64,000 nucleotides of DNA, taken from positions 2,170,001 through 2,234,000 of the forward strand of contig CP185379.1 in NCBI GenBank assembly GCA_049177215.1, in the 5' to 3' direction. This stretch comes from Pollutiaquabacter aromativorans (GTDB lineage: Bacteria > Bacteroidota > Bacteroidia > AKYH767-A > 2013-40CM-41-45). The notes beneath the pieces were generated by a model. The model was not told the DNA's origin, made no database searches, and saw only the letters and a list, made by a program, of their open reading frames with translations. Position numbers and translations under genes: made by a program. Shown here one piece after another: positions 1 through 8,270 of the stretch (the first letter of the stretch is position 1; each line of letters opens with the position of its first letter).

Positions 1-1
1 G

Positions 2-577
2 ATGCTTGCACAAAAATCAAAAGCGCTTATCGATGCAGTCGACATCGACGAAGGGGCTTACCTGCAGGCGAGGGAGAATTTCCTGCTATCTCCATGGTTT
101 TTTCAATTGACACCGATTCATGCGTCGTTCCAGGATTACGCAGCAAGAACCCGAACACACTATGACCTGATCGTTTCCAATCCTCCTTACTTCCAGCATG
201 CATCCAAACCTTCGGAGGAAGCAAGGGCCGCCGCCCGTCATACCGATATGTTGGCATATGGAGAATTGATCGAGGGGGTGAAAAAATTACTCCAGCCGAA
301 CGGACGTTTCTGCGTCATCCTGCCCTTCAAGGAAGGCATGGACTTCCTGGACATGGCCCAACAGCACGGTTTGTTTTGTCAGCGCCTCGCCCGGGTAAAA
401 ACGAAGCCGGGCAAACCCGAGAAACGGGTTATGATCGAATTCGGATTTCGTTTTGGCGTCATGACCGAAGAGGAGATCATCATCCAGGAAGAGGACAACA
501 GTTTCAGCGCCCAGTATGTTCGCCTGACGGAAGATTACTACCTCAACCTGCGGTCACCTGCTCCAGACGCTCACTGA
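2..577 (+). CDS. trmN6: tRNA1(Val) adenine-37 N6-methyltransferase (TrmN6/YfiC family), 5' end cut off by window
   Basis: This is the C-terminal 191 residues of a class I SAM-dependent methyltransferase. The N-terminal SAM-binding loop lies upstream of the window, so the ATG at position 2 is probably internal. The N6-adenine methyltransferase signature NPPY is at visible residues 60-63, followed by a YfiC-like region (HTDMLAYGELI) and a basic loop (KTKPGKPEKR). Known members modify A37 of tRNA1(Val). The 3' end overlaps the convergent saccharopine-dehydrogenase-like gene by 35 bp. Family assignment is good. The exact tRNA target is inferred from the family. Confidence 0.85.
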   Translation: MLAQKSKALIDAVDIDEGAYLQARENFLLSPWFFQLTPIHASFQDYAARTRTHYDLIVSNPPYFQHASKPSEEARAAARHTDMLAYGELIEGVKKLLQPNGRFCVILPFKEGMDFLDMAQQHGLFCQRLARVKTKPGKPEKRVMIEFGFRFGVMTEEEIIIQEEDNSFSAQYVRLTEDYYLNLRSPAPDAH

Positions 578-1889
578 AGCGAATGCCCAACGCTTCCAGT
601 TCCTCCAGGATCGGTCGATAGATGTCGGCAACGACCGGAACCTGAACGCCTGTCATCGAGATAGTACCGGCCAGGATGCGACGAGCCGCGATGGCGACTG
701 GCAGTCCGACGGTTTGCGCCATGGCCGTAAAGCGATTGTCCTTTCCTTTCACGATCAGCGAAGCATACTGGCGCCAGGATTTACCATCCGCCCGATACTC
801 GAACTCGTGCTGCATGACAATCATATCCTTATCCGATGGACGTAACAACCACCGTCGTTCGAGGAGTTGTTGCAGCGCTTGCGCAGGCGTCGCGTTGTGG
901 AGACCAATGGTGACAGGTTCAAAGATGCCGGTCCAGCGGACCATGTCCATTTCACGGCCATTCGGATCAAGGTCACACAAAGCGGCAACTTGCGCAGGGA
1001 GGTCTTCGCCCTGAAGGCCATCCGGGAGCAAGGCTTCGACCAATTCCGCATAGGTCATACGAGCGGATTGCTCGAGGATATAGCTGTCGTCCGTCAGTCC
1101 CAGACGTACGAAGACATCCCAGGCAGCACAATAACCTTCCTGCCGGAGCGTACCGCGTATCATGGTCGGAATGTTCTCGATTCCGTAGACTTTTCGGTAG
1201 GACAAGGAATCGCGGTTGGCATAGCCGTCGAATGTTCCGGCTCCTTCCACTACGATCTTTCTGATCTGGCGAAAAAGGCGTTGATAAGGAATGTACTTGT
1301 AATTACCCTTCTCGATGAATCGGGCAGTACCCTGCCCGGCCAGTATTACGTTACGCGGATTCCAGGAAAACTTATAGCCCCAGGGATTGTCATTCGACTC
1401 GGGCGCGACCAGCCCTCCGGTATAGGAACGGAACGCCAGCAATTCACCATCCTGTTGGCGGATCCGGTCGATGACCTCCATGGCGCTCATATGGTCAATA
1501 CCGGGATCAAGTCCACACTCGTTCAGTAACAACACACCTGCCTGCTTTGCTGCGGTATCAAGCGCTAGCATTTCCGGAGACACGTAAGAAGCTGTGACCA
1601 GGTGTTTACCAAAACGAACGCAGGCTTCTGCAACGGGTACATGCATGTGTGCCGGCAGTAAGGAAATGACCAGATCGGCCGCTTTGATCTCCTCATCCCG
1701 TAGGCGGGCATCGTTGATATCGAATCGAATGCACCGGGCGGCAGGATGGCCGCCTGCTTTCTCGCTTGCCGAAGCCTCGCTGACATCCCCGATCGTAAGC
1801 CGATAGCCGTCCGAATCCGCATGTCGTAACAGGTATTCGATCAGGGAAGCGGAGGAGCGGCCTGCACCGATCAGAAAAATGGATCGCAT
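543..1889 (-). CDS. saccharopine dehydrogenase/reductase family protein
   Basis: A 448-residue protein that opens with an NAD(P)-binding Rossmann motif (FLIGAGRSSASL). It continues with the family segment NECGLDPGIDHMSAM near residue 120 and a saccharopine dehydrogenase C-terminal domain. Family members join or split glutamate and lysine semialdehyde moieties. Many bacterial members have no proven substrate, so lysine metabolism is only a suggestion. The start at 1889 (MRSIFLIG) places the Rossmann strand at the N terminus. A longer reading frame to 1943 adds 18 residues without recognisable features. It converges on trmN6 with a 35 bp overlap. Confidence 0.8.
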   Translation of the reverse strand: MRSIFLIGAGRSSASLIEYLLRHADSDGYRLTIGDVSEASASEKAGGHPAARCIRFDINDARLRDEEIKAADLVISLLPAHMHVPVAEACVRFGKHLVTASYVSPEMLALDTAAKQAGVLLLNECGLDPGIDHMSAMEVIDRIRQQDGELLAFRSYTGGLVAPESNDNPWGYKFSWNPRNVILAGQGTARFIEKGNYKYIPYQRLFRQIRKIVVEGAGTFDGYANRDSLSYRKVYGIENIPTMIRGTLRQEGYCAAWDVFVRLGLTDDSYILEQSARMTYAELVEALLPDGLQGEDLPAQVAALCDLDPNGREMDMVRWTGIFEPVTIGLHNATPAQALQQLLERRWLLRPSDKDMIVMQHEFEYRADGKSWRQYASLIVKGKDNRFTAMAQTVGLPVAIAARRILAGTISMTGVQVPVVADIYRPILEELEALGIRFSERLEQVTAG

Positions 1890-1965
1890 TTTCAGGGAAA
1901 TTTCTGCGAAGGTAAATGATTCCACTGCATCAGCCGGTAACACGTATTCTGAAGTCCGGATTATT

Positions 1966-1973
1966 TAAATTTG
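1966..1973 (+). promoter_or_regulatory. Bacteroidetes-type -7 box of the DUF4476 gene
   Basis: TAAATTTG matches the TAnnTTTG consensus and lies 59 nt before the ATG at 2033. No clear TTTG is seen at the -33 distance. The box lies inside the longer reading frame that begins at 1916, which supports the downstream start. Confidence 0.55.
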
Positions 1974-2032
1974 CACCTGTTTGGCACGATGTTGGCTTTT
2001 CGCCGCATCCGCAATTTCCAGTAAACCAACCC

Positions 2033-3073
2033 ATGAAAAAAGTCCTACTACTTCTTTCGCTCTTGTCCGCCATGATCGGTCGAGCGCACGCACAAGCGAA
2101 TAACGCTATTCTGTTCACCGAAAACGGCGAACGATTCCAGGTTATCCTGAACGGCGTGTTACAAAATGCCAGTCCGGAAACCAATGTTCGGCTCACCAGC
2201 CTGGTCGCACCGAATTACAAATGCCGTATCATTTTCGAGGATACGAAACTGGGGCATCTCGACTTTAATATGTTTTTCAATGATCCCGGTTCTGAAGTAA
2301 CCTGGAACATCAAGAAGAACAACAAGGGCGAATACGTTACCCGTTGGGTAAGTTCGGTTCCGCTTGCACAGGCTCCGCCGGCACCGGCGAATCAGACGGT
2401 TGTCGTTTATACCACCACTCCCCCACCTCCTGTTGCTGTTGCCACACCGGCAACCACCACTACCACAACGACCGTTCAACAATCCCAGTCATCTTCTTCG
2501 GGTAACATGGGTATGGGTGATGAAAACATCAGTCTGAACATGGGCATCAACGTGGGCGGCGAAGGCGGCTCCATCTCGATCAATGCCTCCGGTATGGGAA
2601 TGGATGACGGGATGAGCAGTTCTTCCAGCAGCAGCACGACCACCACCACTACGACGACTCACTCGGTTACCACGACCACGACCGGCGCTCCCGGTACGGT
2701 GGTAGTGGCTCCGGCTCCCGCACCGGCTCCTCCCCCTGCACAAGTCGTTTATGTGGTAGGTTATAATGGTCCGATCGGTTGCCCGGTACCGATGGCTCCG
2801 AATGATTTCCAGTCCTTCAAACAGAGTGTTCAGTCGAAAGATTTTGAAAACACCAAGCTAACGATCGCGAAGCAGGTCATCCAAAATAATTGCCTCACCG
2901 CCGACCAGGTCCGTGAAACGATGACCTTGTTCGACTTCGAGAATACCAAACTTGATTTTGCCAAGTTCGCTTATGACCGGACCTATGACCGTGCCAACTA
3001 CTACAAGGTGAACGACGCATTCGAATTCGAGAGTTCGATCGAAGACCTCAACCGGTATATCGGTGGTCGCTGA
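2033..3073 (+). CDS. secreted DUF4476 protein with Ser/Thr/Pro low-complexity linker
   Basis: 346 residues. A signal peptide (MKKVLLLLSLLSAMIGRAHAQ) is followed by a compact N-terminal domain of about 100 residues. Then comes a long low-complexity stretch (roughly residues 115-245) with runs of Thr and Ser, Met/Gly motifs and Pro-Ala repeats. The last ~95 residues are a DUF4476 domain containing two copies of a DFENTKL segment, typical of its helical repeats. DUF4476 is common in Bacteroidota and its function is unknown. The start at 2033 is chosen because it begins the signal peptide and lies after a promoter box. A terminator follows the stop codon. Confidence 0.8.
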   Translation: MKKVLLLLSLLSAMIGRAHAQANNAILFTENGERFQVILNGVLQNASPETNVRLTSLVAPNYKCRIIFEDTKLGHLDFNMFFNDPGSEVTWNIKKNNKGEYVTRWVSSVPLAQAPPAPANQTVVVYTTTPPPPVAVATPATTTTTTTVQQSQSSSSGNMGMGDENISLNMGINVGGEGGSISINASGMGMDDGMSSSSSSSTTTTTTTTHSVTTTTTGAPGTVVVAPAPAPAPPPAQVVYVVGYNGPIGCPVPMAPNDFQSFKQSVQSKDFENTKLTIAKQVIQNNCLTADQVRETMTLFDFENTKLDFAKFAYDRTYDRANYYKVNDAFEFESSIEDLNRYIGGR

Positions 3074-3080
3074 TCCCCAT

Positions 3081-3109
3081 GAAAAGCCCCGGCCTTACCG
3101 GGGTTTTTC
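3081..3109 (+). terminator. rho-independent terminator
   Basis: The hairpin GCCCCGG-ccttac-CCGGGG is followed by TTTTTC, 8 nt after the DUF4476 stop codon. The flanking A and T runs pair as well, so it could act in both directions. Confidence 0.85.
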
Positions 3110-3204
3110 ATTAGAACCTATTGATTCGCGCAACGTATCAGGTTCCTGCCCATTGCCTTCGACCGGTATCTCCAACTCCTTCACACGAAGACCTTCTGCC
3201 AACG

Positions 3205-3615
3205 ATGACCTCTAAAACGATTTTGATTTCCGGCGCCATCCTGGCGGCAATCGCAGTAATACTCGGGGCATTCGGAGCACACGCGTTGCGGGAGAAACTT
3301 CCGGTGGATCAACTCCAGGTATTCGAAACAGGCGTCCGTTACCAATTTTATCACGCATTCGCCCTACTTCTGACCGGAGTTCTGCTGATACTGCTTCCGC
3401 ATCCGGCAATTCAACGAGCCGGAGTGTTTTTTCTCCTTGGTATTCTACTCTTCTCGGGTTCAATCTATCTGTTATCGACACGAGAACTACTCGGCATTGC
3501 CGGATGGAAGTCAGTACTCGGTCCGCTCACGCCGCTGGGCGGGCTTTCCTTCATCATCGGTTGGATCATGCTGACCTATGGCATTCTGAAAAACGCCTAT
3601 TGGTCAACACATTAA
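3205..3615 (+). CDS. DUF423 family inner-membrane protein
   Basis: 136 residues with four hydrophobic segments. The first carries the family signature GAFGAHALREKL near the N terminus, followed by GVRYQFYHAFALLL and a terminal GGLSFIIGWIML. This is the full usual length of DUF423/YgdD proteins. These are small integral membrane proteins without a proven biochemical role. The start at 3205 (MTSKTILISG) fits the family. A frame opening at a TTG at 3121 adds 28 residues with no family character. The gene stands alone between two secreted-protein genes. Confidence 0.85.
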   Translation: MTSKTILISGAILAAIAVILGAFGAHALREKLPVDQLQVFETGVRYQFYHAFALLLTGVLLILLPHPAIQRAGVFFLLGILLFSGSIYLLSTRELLGIAGWKSVLGPLTPLGGLSFIIGWIMLTYGILKNAYWSTH

Positions 3616-3690
3616 AAGCCCAACGTTTTCTGCAATTCGTCGAAAACGGTTGATTATCTTCACTCACTCAATCAGAACCCGCCACATCCT

Positions 3691-4194
3691 ATGACACGCT
3701 ACCTCCTGTTGATGCTTGCACTACTTGCATTTGGCAGTTGCAAACAGAAAAAACAGATCACGGCTAACACCCGGACGTTGGGTAAACTGCAACCCTCATC
3801 AAACCCGATGCCTCCTAAGCCTGTCGCGGATGTTGCAGAAACTGCCAAGGCCGAAGCTCCCGCTACTCCGGCAGCAGCTCCCGCCGCAACCGATTCGGTT
3901 GAACGGGTTCGGCTTGTCATTTCCTTTTACTCAATCGGTATGGGCTCCGATAACAAATCCATCCTGGCCTATGAGGATTTCATCGGAACTTACGCAGGCG
4001 AAGTGAAGAAGACCATTGACTATGAGAAAACGGCCTGGGGCCGGGAAGGCGAAACCGATTTTTGCCTCGGTTTGGCAGAACTTAGTCAATCCGAACAAGA
4101 TCAATTCATTGCGCGATCCCGGGAGAAATTACGGGACGCTAAGTGGGTCAATCTCTACGAGAACAGTCCCTGCAGGCACCGCCGGGCCAAGTAA
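3691..4194 (+). CDS. putative lipoprotein of unknown function
   Basis: 167 residues. The N terminus MTRYLLLMLALLAFGSC ends in a lipobox with Cys17, so export and lipidation are expected. A Pro/Ala-rich linker (about residues 35-70) leads to a C-terminal domain with FYSIGMGSDNKSI, YEKTAWGREGETDFCL and a final NSPCRHRRAK. That C-terminal domain looks like one found in other short Bacteroidota proteins, but I cannot name it. Two cysteines in the domain (in FCL and SPC) could pair in the periplasm. Confidence 0.6.
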   Translation: MTRYLLLMLALLAFGSCKQKKQITANTRTLGKLQPSSNPMPPKPVADVAETAKAEAPATPAAAPAATDSVERVRLVISFYSIGMGSDNKSILAYEDFIGTYAGEVKKTIDYEKTAWGREGETDFCLGLAELSQSEQDQFIARSREKLRDAKWVNLYENSPCRHRRAK

Positions 4195-4225
4195 TTGGCC
4201 AAACCGGCCTTTTTTACTACATTTG
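4194..4225 (+). promoter_or_regulatory. pckA promoter
   Basis: ATTG (4194-4197), 20 bp, then TACATTTG (4218-4225) fits the Bacteroidetes -33/-7 consensus. It predicts a leader of roughly 25 nt before the pckA ATG. Confidence 0.75.
4197..4215 (+). terminator. weak terminator after the lipoprotein gene
   Basis: A short GGCC-aaacc-GGCC stem is followed by TTTTTT, 2 nt after the lipoprotein stop codon. It overlaps the pckA promoter, so termination and re-initiation would share the same DNA. Confidence 0.5.
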
Positions 4226-4256
4226 CGCCATCTTTCAGTTACCAAATCACCTGATC

Positions 4257-5873
4257 ATGAACGAATTCGGATTGAAAGCCAAGGATGCCACGATTGCTGA
4301 TCTTGGCCTTCGTAACGTTGCTGACGCCTATTGGAACCTGACTCCGGCCGAACTGGTCGAAGAAACGATCATCCGAGGTGAAGGCATGCTGACCGACACC
4401 GGTGCGCTTGCAGTCGATACCGGCAAATTCACTGGCCGTTCCCCCAAAGACAAATTTGTGGTCTGTGACGCCAAGACGGAAAACTCCGTATGGTGGGGCG
4501 ACATCAACATCAAATTCGACCCTGATAAATTCGATCGTCTTTACGAGAAAGTTGCAGGATACCTTCAGGGTAAAACCATTTATGTACGCGACGCTTATGC
4601 CTGTGCTGATCCGAAGCACCGCCTGAACATCCGGGTCGTGACCGAATCACCCTGGCAAAACCTGTTTGCGTATAACTTGTTCCTCCGTCCGACGAAAGAG
4701 GAGATCCTACAAACGGTAAAACCGGAGTGGACCATCGTCGCGGCTCCCGGCTTCGAAGCGGACCCAAAACTGGACGGAACGCGTCAAAGCAATTTCGCCA
4801 TCGTCAACTTCAGCAAGAAGATCATCCTGATCGGGGGCACCGGGTACACAGGCGAGATCAAGAAGGGTATCTTCTCGGTACTCAACTACATCCTTCCGCA
4901 CGAGAAGAATGTGCTCTCCATGCACTGTTCTGCCAACATCGGGAAGAACGGCGACACCGCGATCTTCTTCGGTCTCTCCGGCACCGGCAAGACTACCTTG
5001 TCCGCTGATCCGAACCGCGGCCTCATCGGCGACGACGAACACGGCTGGGGCGACACTTCCGTCTTCAACTTCGAAGGCGGTTGCTATGCCAAGTGCGTCA
5101 ACCTCTCGAAGGAGAAAGAACCCCAGATCTTCAACGCGATCCGTTTCGGCGCGCTCGTGGAGAACATCGAGTTCTATGAAGGGACAACGACGGTTGATTA
5201 CGACAACATCAGCAAGACGGAGAACACCCGCGCTGCCTATCCTATCCATCATATCGACAACGCGGTCGAGCCTTCGGTGGCCGGTACTCCGAAGAACATC
5301 TTCTTCCTTACCTGCGACGCTTTCGGCGTACTTCCTCCGATTTCGAAGTTGGATGCCGGTCAGGCCATGTATCACTTCATTTCCGGATATACCGCCAAGG
5401 TAGCCGGTACGGAAGTGGGCATCACCGAGCCGACCACCACCTTCTCCGCCTGCTTTGGCAAAGCCTTCCTACCGCTTCACCCGACCCGCTACGCGGAGTT
5501 GTTGGGCGAAAAATTGAAGAAGAACAAAGTAAACGTCTGGTTGGTCAACACCGGCTGGTCGGGCGGATCGTATGGCGTGGGATCCCGCATTAAACTGTCG
5601 TTCACCCGTGCCTTGATCACCGCTGCCCTGAACGGAGAACTCGACAAAGTCGAGTACGATACCATGCCGGTTTTCGGACTTTCCATGCCGAAAACGTGTC
5701 CTGGCGTACCGACGGAGATCCTGAATCCACGGAATACCTGGAACGATAAGAACGAGTTTGATGCGAAGGCAAATACGCTTGCCGCCTCGTTTGTCAAGAA
5801 CTTCGCACAATATGCGGAGTACGCGAACGCGGAGATTCTGGCAGCAGCACCGAAACTCGCTGTCAACGCCTGA
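4257..5873 (+). CDS. pckA: phosphoenolpyruvate carboxykinase (ATP)
   Basis: 538 residues, the usual length for the ATP-dependent enzyme. It converts oxaloacetate and ATP to phosphoenolpyruvate and CO2 in gluconeogenesis, in the cytoplasm. Visible motifs are FTGRSPKDKF, the P-loop GLSGTGKTTLS, the metal-binding LIGDDEHGW, and SGGSYGVGSRIKL near the C terminus. The ATG at 4257 (MNEFGLKA) is preferred over a frame opening at 4143, because the promoter box at 4218-4225 lies between them. A strong terminator follows. Confidence 0.97.
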   Translation: MNEFGLKAKDATIADLGLRNVADAYWNLTPAELVEETIIRGEGMLTDTGALAVDTGKFTGRSPKDKFVVCDAKTENSVWWGDINIKFDPDKFDRLYEKVAGYLQGKTIYVRDAYACADPKHRLNIRVVTESPWQNLFAYNLFLRPTKEEILQTVKPEWTIVAAPGFEADPKLDGTRQSNFAIVNFSKKIILIGGTGYTGEIKKGIFSVLNYILPHEKNVLSMHCSANIGKNGDTAIFFGLSGTGKTTLSADPNRGLIGDDEHGWGDTSVFNFEGGCYAKCVNLSKEKEPQIFNAIRFGALVENIEFYEGTTTVDYDNISKTENTRAAYPIHHIDNAVEPSVAGTPKNIFFLTCDAFGVLPPISKLDAGQAMYHFISGYTAKVAGTEVGITEPTTTFSACFGKAFLPLHPTRYAELLGEKLKKNKVNVWLVNTGWSGGSYGVGSRIKLSFTRALITAALNGELDKVEYDTMPVFGLSMPKTCPGVPTEILNPRNTWNDKNEFDAKANTLAASFVKNFAQYAEYANAEILAAAPKLAVNA

Positions 5874-5894
5874 CGCCTCAACTGATTCGACAAG

Positions 5895-5924
5895 AAGCCG
5901 CCCTCAACAGGGCGGCTTTTTTTT
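5895..5924 (+). terminator. rho-independent terminator of pckA
   Basis: The stem AAGCCGCCC-tcaaca-GGGCGGCTT is followed by a run of T, 21 nt after the pckA stop codon. Confidence 0.9.
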
Positions 5925-6004
5925 GCGGTCGATTTTTTCATCCAGCATATAATGGTTGGACGACTACCCGGACGTAGGTGAATTTAGCCGCTCATTCGAC
6001 AACC

Positions 6005-6370
6005 ATGAATCATTCATCCGCTAAAGTCCACACCCATACGGCCATGGTCACCATCCTGGAACTTGAGGACGGAGACGAACTGGCCGGATCCTGGAGCACG
6101 CCTGATCATGACCGGTTCGGGACTTTCCGGTTGCTGCTTAAACGCACACCTGACAACCGATTGCTTTGGGCACATTACATCCAGGCACCGGACGGAACAA
6201 CCGGCATGGTCATGCGTGGAGAGCTTCGGCATCCTGACGAGCTGAAGCAATTGCAGGATACGATCCACCGGACCATCCGGAAAGTCACCGGGGAGGAATT
6301 ACGTTTGGAAGACTCCGACTATCTTGCGTCTTCCGCCGACGGGATCTCCCTCCGACCCGTACAGGAATAA
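6005..6370 (+). CDS. conserved hypothetical protein upstream of rsmE
   Basis: 121 residues and predicted cytoplasmic. It is rich in charged residues and has no signal peptide or membrane segment. I do not recognise the family. Visible pieces include ELEDGDELAGSWSTPDHDRFGTFRL and HPDELKQLQDTIHRTIRKVTGEEL. A GTG at 5978 could extend it by 9 residues. The rsmE start follows only 4 nt after the stop codon, so the two are probably co-transcribed. Confidence 0.6.
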   Translation: MNHSSAKVHTHTAMVTILELEDGDELAGSWSTPDHDRFGTFRLLLKRTPDNRLLWAHYIQAPDGTTGMVMRGELRHPDELKQLQDTIHRTIRKVTGEELRLEDSDYLASSADGISLRPVQE

Positions 6371-6374
6371 CTGC

Positions 6375-7091
6375 ATGGAACTTTTCTTCTGCAACGCGAT
6401 CGACGACACTCCGGTTATGCTGGGTCCGGACGAATCCTGGCACCTTTCCAAGGTGTTGCGGTTGCGTGTTGGAGATGCGGTAGCCGTCACCGACGGGCAC
6501 GGAGGATTCGGGACCGGGGAAATAATGGATATCAATCCCAAGGCAGCGCTGATTCGTTTGAAAGAAGTCAGAAAGGCCTACAACCAACGCCCCTACTCCC
6601 TGCACATCGCGATCGCCCCCACAAAAAACATCGACCGGTTGGAGTGGTTTCTGGAAAAAGCGACCGAGATCGGCATAGCTGCCATCAGTCCGATCCGTTG
6701 CCAGCGCTCCGAGCGTAAGGATGTCCGCATCGATCGGCTGGAAAAAGTCGTAATGGCTGCAGTGAAGCAATCGCTGCAAGCCTATTTGCCGCAGATACAT
6801 CCGATGGAAAGTCTTTCAAAATTCCTGGAATCCAACCCTGCGGGTCAACGATTCGCCTGCATTACACATCAGACGCCTGAAGACGGCCTTCAGTTCCTTG
6901 CCCGGCCGGGTGGTCGTGTGGTTATCGTGATCGGACCGGAAGGCGATTTTACGGAAGATGAAATCAACCTATTGGTGCAACACGGATACCGAGGATGCTC
7001 ACTGGGACCCAACCGGCTCCGTACGGAAACGGCCGGTTTAGCCGCCTGCCATACTATCGCGTTGATCAACCAGGTTCGAACGAACGCCTGA
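6375..7091 (+). CDS. rsmE: 16S rRNA (uracil1498-N3)-methyltransferase RsmE
   Basis: 238 residues, normal for RsmE. It is a SPOUT-class SAM-dependent methyltransferase that makes m3U1498 in 16S rRNA. Visible are the N-terminal PUA-like part (HLSKVLRLRVGDAV), the central region (KNIDRLEWFLEKATEIG and SERKDVRIDR), and the C-terminal SAM-knot motifs GPEGDFTEDEI and LGPNRLRTETA. The start at 6375 (MELFFCNAI) matches the family. It forms a likely operon with the preceding small gene and perhaps the DUF4159 gene. Confidence 0.93.
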   Translation: MELFFCNAIDDTPVMLGPDESWHLSKVLRLRVGDAVAVTDGHGGFGTGEIMDINPKAALIRLKEVRKAYNQRPYSLHIAIAPTKNIDRLEWFLEKATEIGIAAISPIRCQRSERKDVRIDRLEKVVMAAVKQSLQAYLPQIHPMESLSKFLESNPAGQRFACITHQTPEDGLQFLARPGGRVVIVIGPEGDFTEDEINLLVQHGYRGCSLGPNRLRTETAGLAACHTIALINQVRTNA

Positions 7092-7110
7092 GTATTCGTA
7101 CCTTCGATTC

Positions 7111-7773
7111 ATGGTGCGCATCGTATCGCTGTTGGTTCTGCTGATCTGCCTGACTTCGGCACGGCCGGCGGAACGCTCTTTTCGACTGGGCTTGTTGAAG
7201 TACAACGGTGGCGGTGACTGGTACGCCAATCTGGAATCTTCCCTGCGCAACCTTGCGGTCTTTGCCAATGAGCAGCTTGGAACAAACATCGATCCGGAGC
7301 AGGGCATCGTAGAGGTTGGGAGTTCCGACCTGATCAATTATCCCTTTGTCCATATGACGGGTCACGGAAATTGGGTGTTAAGTCCTGCCGAAGCCGCCAA
7401 CCTGCGGAAGTACCTCATCGGAGGCGGGTTCCTGCATATCGACGACAATTACGGGCTGGACCCCTACGTACGTCCGCAACTGAAGAAGGTGTTTCCGGAA
7501 CTGGACTTTGTTGAACTGCCCTTTACTCATCCGATCTATCATCAACGATTCGATTTCCCGAACGGCCTTCCGAAGATCCACGAGCATGACGGTAAGGCGC
7601 CGCAAGGATTCGGCCTCATTTACGAAGGACGGCTGGTTTGCTTTTACACCTTTGAATGTGACTTAGGTGACGGCTGGGAGGACCATGATGTACACAAGGA
7701 CTCTCCGGAAACACACCTTCAGGCATTGCGTATGGGAGCCAATCTGCTGGAATATGCCTTTGACCGGGAGTAA
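7111..7773 (+). CDS. secreted DUF4159 domain protein
   Basis: 220 residues. A short N-terminal signal segment (MVRIVSLLVLLICLTSA) is followed by a DUF4159 domain filling the rest. Motifs are LKYNGGGDWYANLESSLRNL, YPFVHMTGHGN, LRKYLIGGGFLHIDDNYG and a late GDGWEDHDVHKD. The fold is thought to resemble class I glutamine amidotransferase-like domains, but no activity has been shown. It starts 19 nt after rsmE and may be read from the same transcript. Confidence 0.85.
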   Translation: MVRIVSLLVLLICLTSARPAERSFRLGLLKYNGGGDWYANLESSLRNLAVFANEQLGTNIDPEQGIVEVGSSDLINYPFVHMTGHGNWVLSPAEAANLRKYLIGGGFLHIDDNYGLDPYVRPQLKKVFPELDFVELPFTHPIYHQRFDFPNGLPKIHEHDGKAPQGFGLIYEGRLVCFYTFECDLGDGWEDHDVHKDSPETHLQALRMGANLLEYAFDRE

Positions 7774-7899
7774 ATCGCCTGATTTCTCCTAAATCATCCG
7801 CTTATTTCAAAAAAATCAAAGGCATTTTGTCGGAATAGAGAAATGTCTTTAATTGCGCCTATCAACGAATACACACCGCTTACTTTTCAGGAAACTTAC

Positions 7900-8178
7900 A
7901 TGAGCCTTCGGATCGAGAAGCATCCGGAGATCGATCGCATCTCCGAGTATTTCCGCAAAGTCGAGGAACTGGCGAAGCGCATGGGCGTCGATATCGACGA
8001 TCTTGCCCAGAGCAGGCCGGTTGGATCATTGACCGTACACGTCCCGACGCGCGACCAGCAGCAACGGCTGGCACGTGAACGAGCCAATGTATTCGTTGGT
8101 GAGAGCCCGGCTCCGGAAGTGATCCGGGAGATGAGAATCCTTTTTGATCTGCCGACAAAACCGGGAGAAAGCATCTGA
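7900..8178 (+). CDS. small conserved hypothetical protein
   Basis: 92 residues from the ATG at 7900 (MSLRIEKHPEIDRISEYFRK). An in-frame ATG at 7843 would add 19 residues. I favour 7900 because a TTTG-like element near 7825 and a TTAATTGC box near 7848 look like a promoter that the longer frame would cover. The protein is soluble and charged, with no known domain. It ends in EVIREMRILFDLPTKPGE. The gene is followed by a strong bidirectional terminator. Confidence 0.6.
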   Translation: MSLRIEKHPEIDRISEYFRKVEELAKRMGVDIDDLAQSRPVGSLTVHVPTRDQQQRLARERANVFVGESPAPEVIREMRILFDLPTKPGESI

Positions 8179-8211
8179 CCAACTCTACCGCATTCCGCGA
8201 TGCGCCAAAAG

Positions 8212-8250
8212 AAAAAGGGTGTCCGACCAAGCAGTCGGACACCCTTTTTT
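8212..8250. terminator. bidirectional terminator
   Basis: A 16-bp stem (AAAAAGGGTGTCCGAC on the left) with a CAAGCA loop, A run on one side and T run on the other. It serves the small plus-strand gene ending at 8178 and the minus-strand gene ending at 8271. Confidence 0.92.
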
Positions 8251-8270
8251 AATGGTGTTCTATGAGTGGA

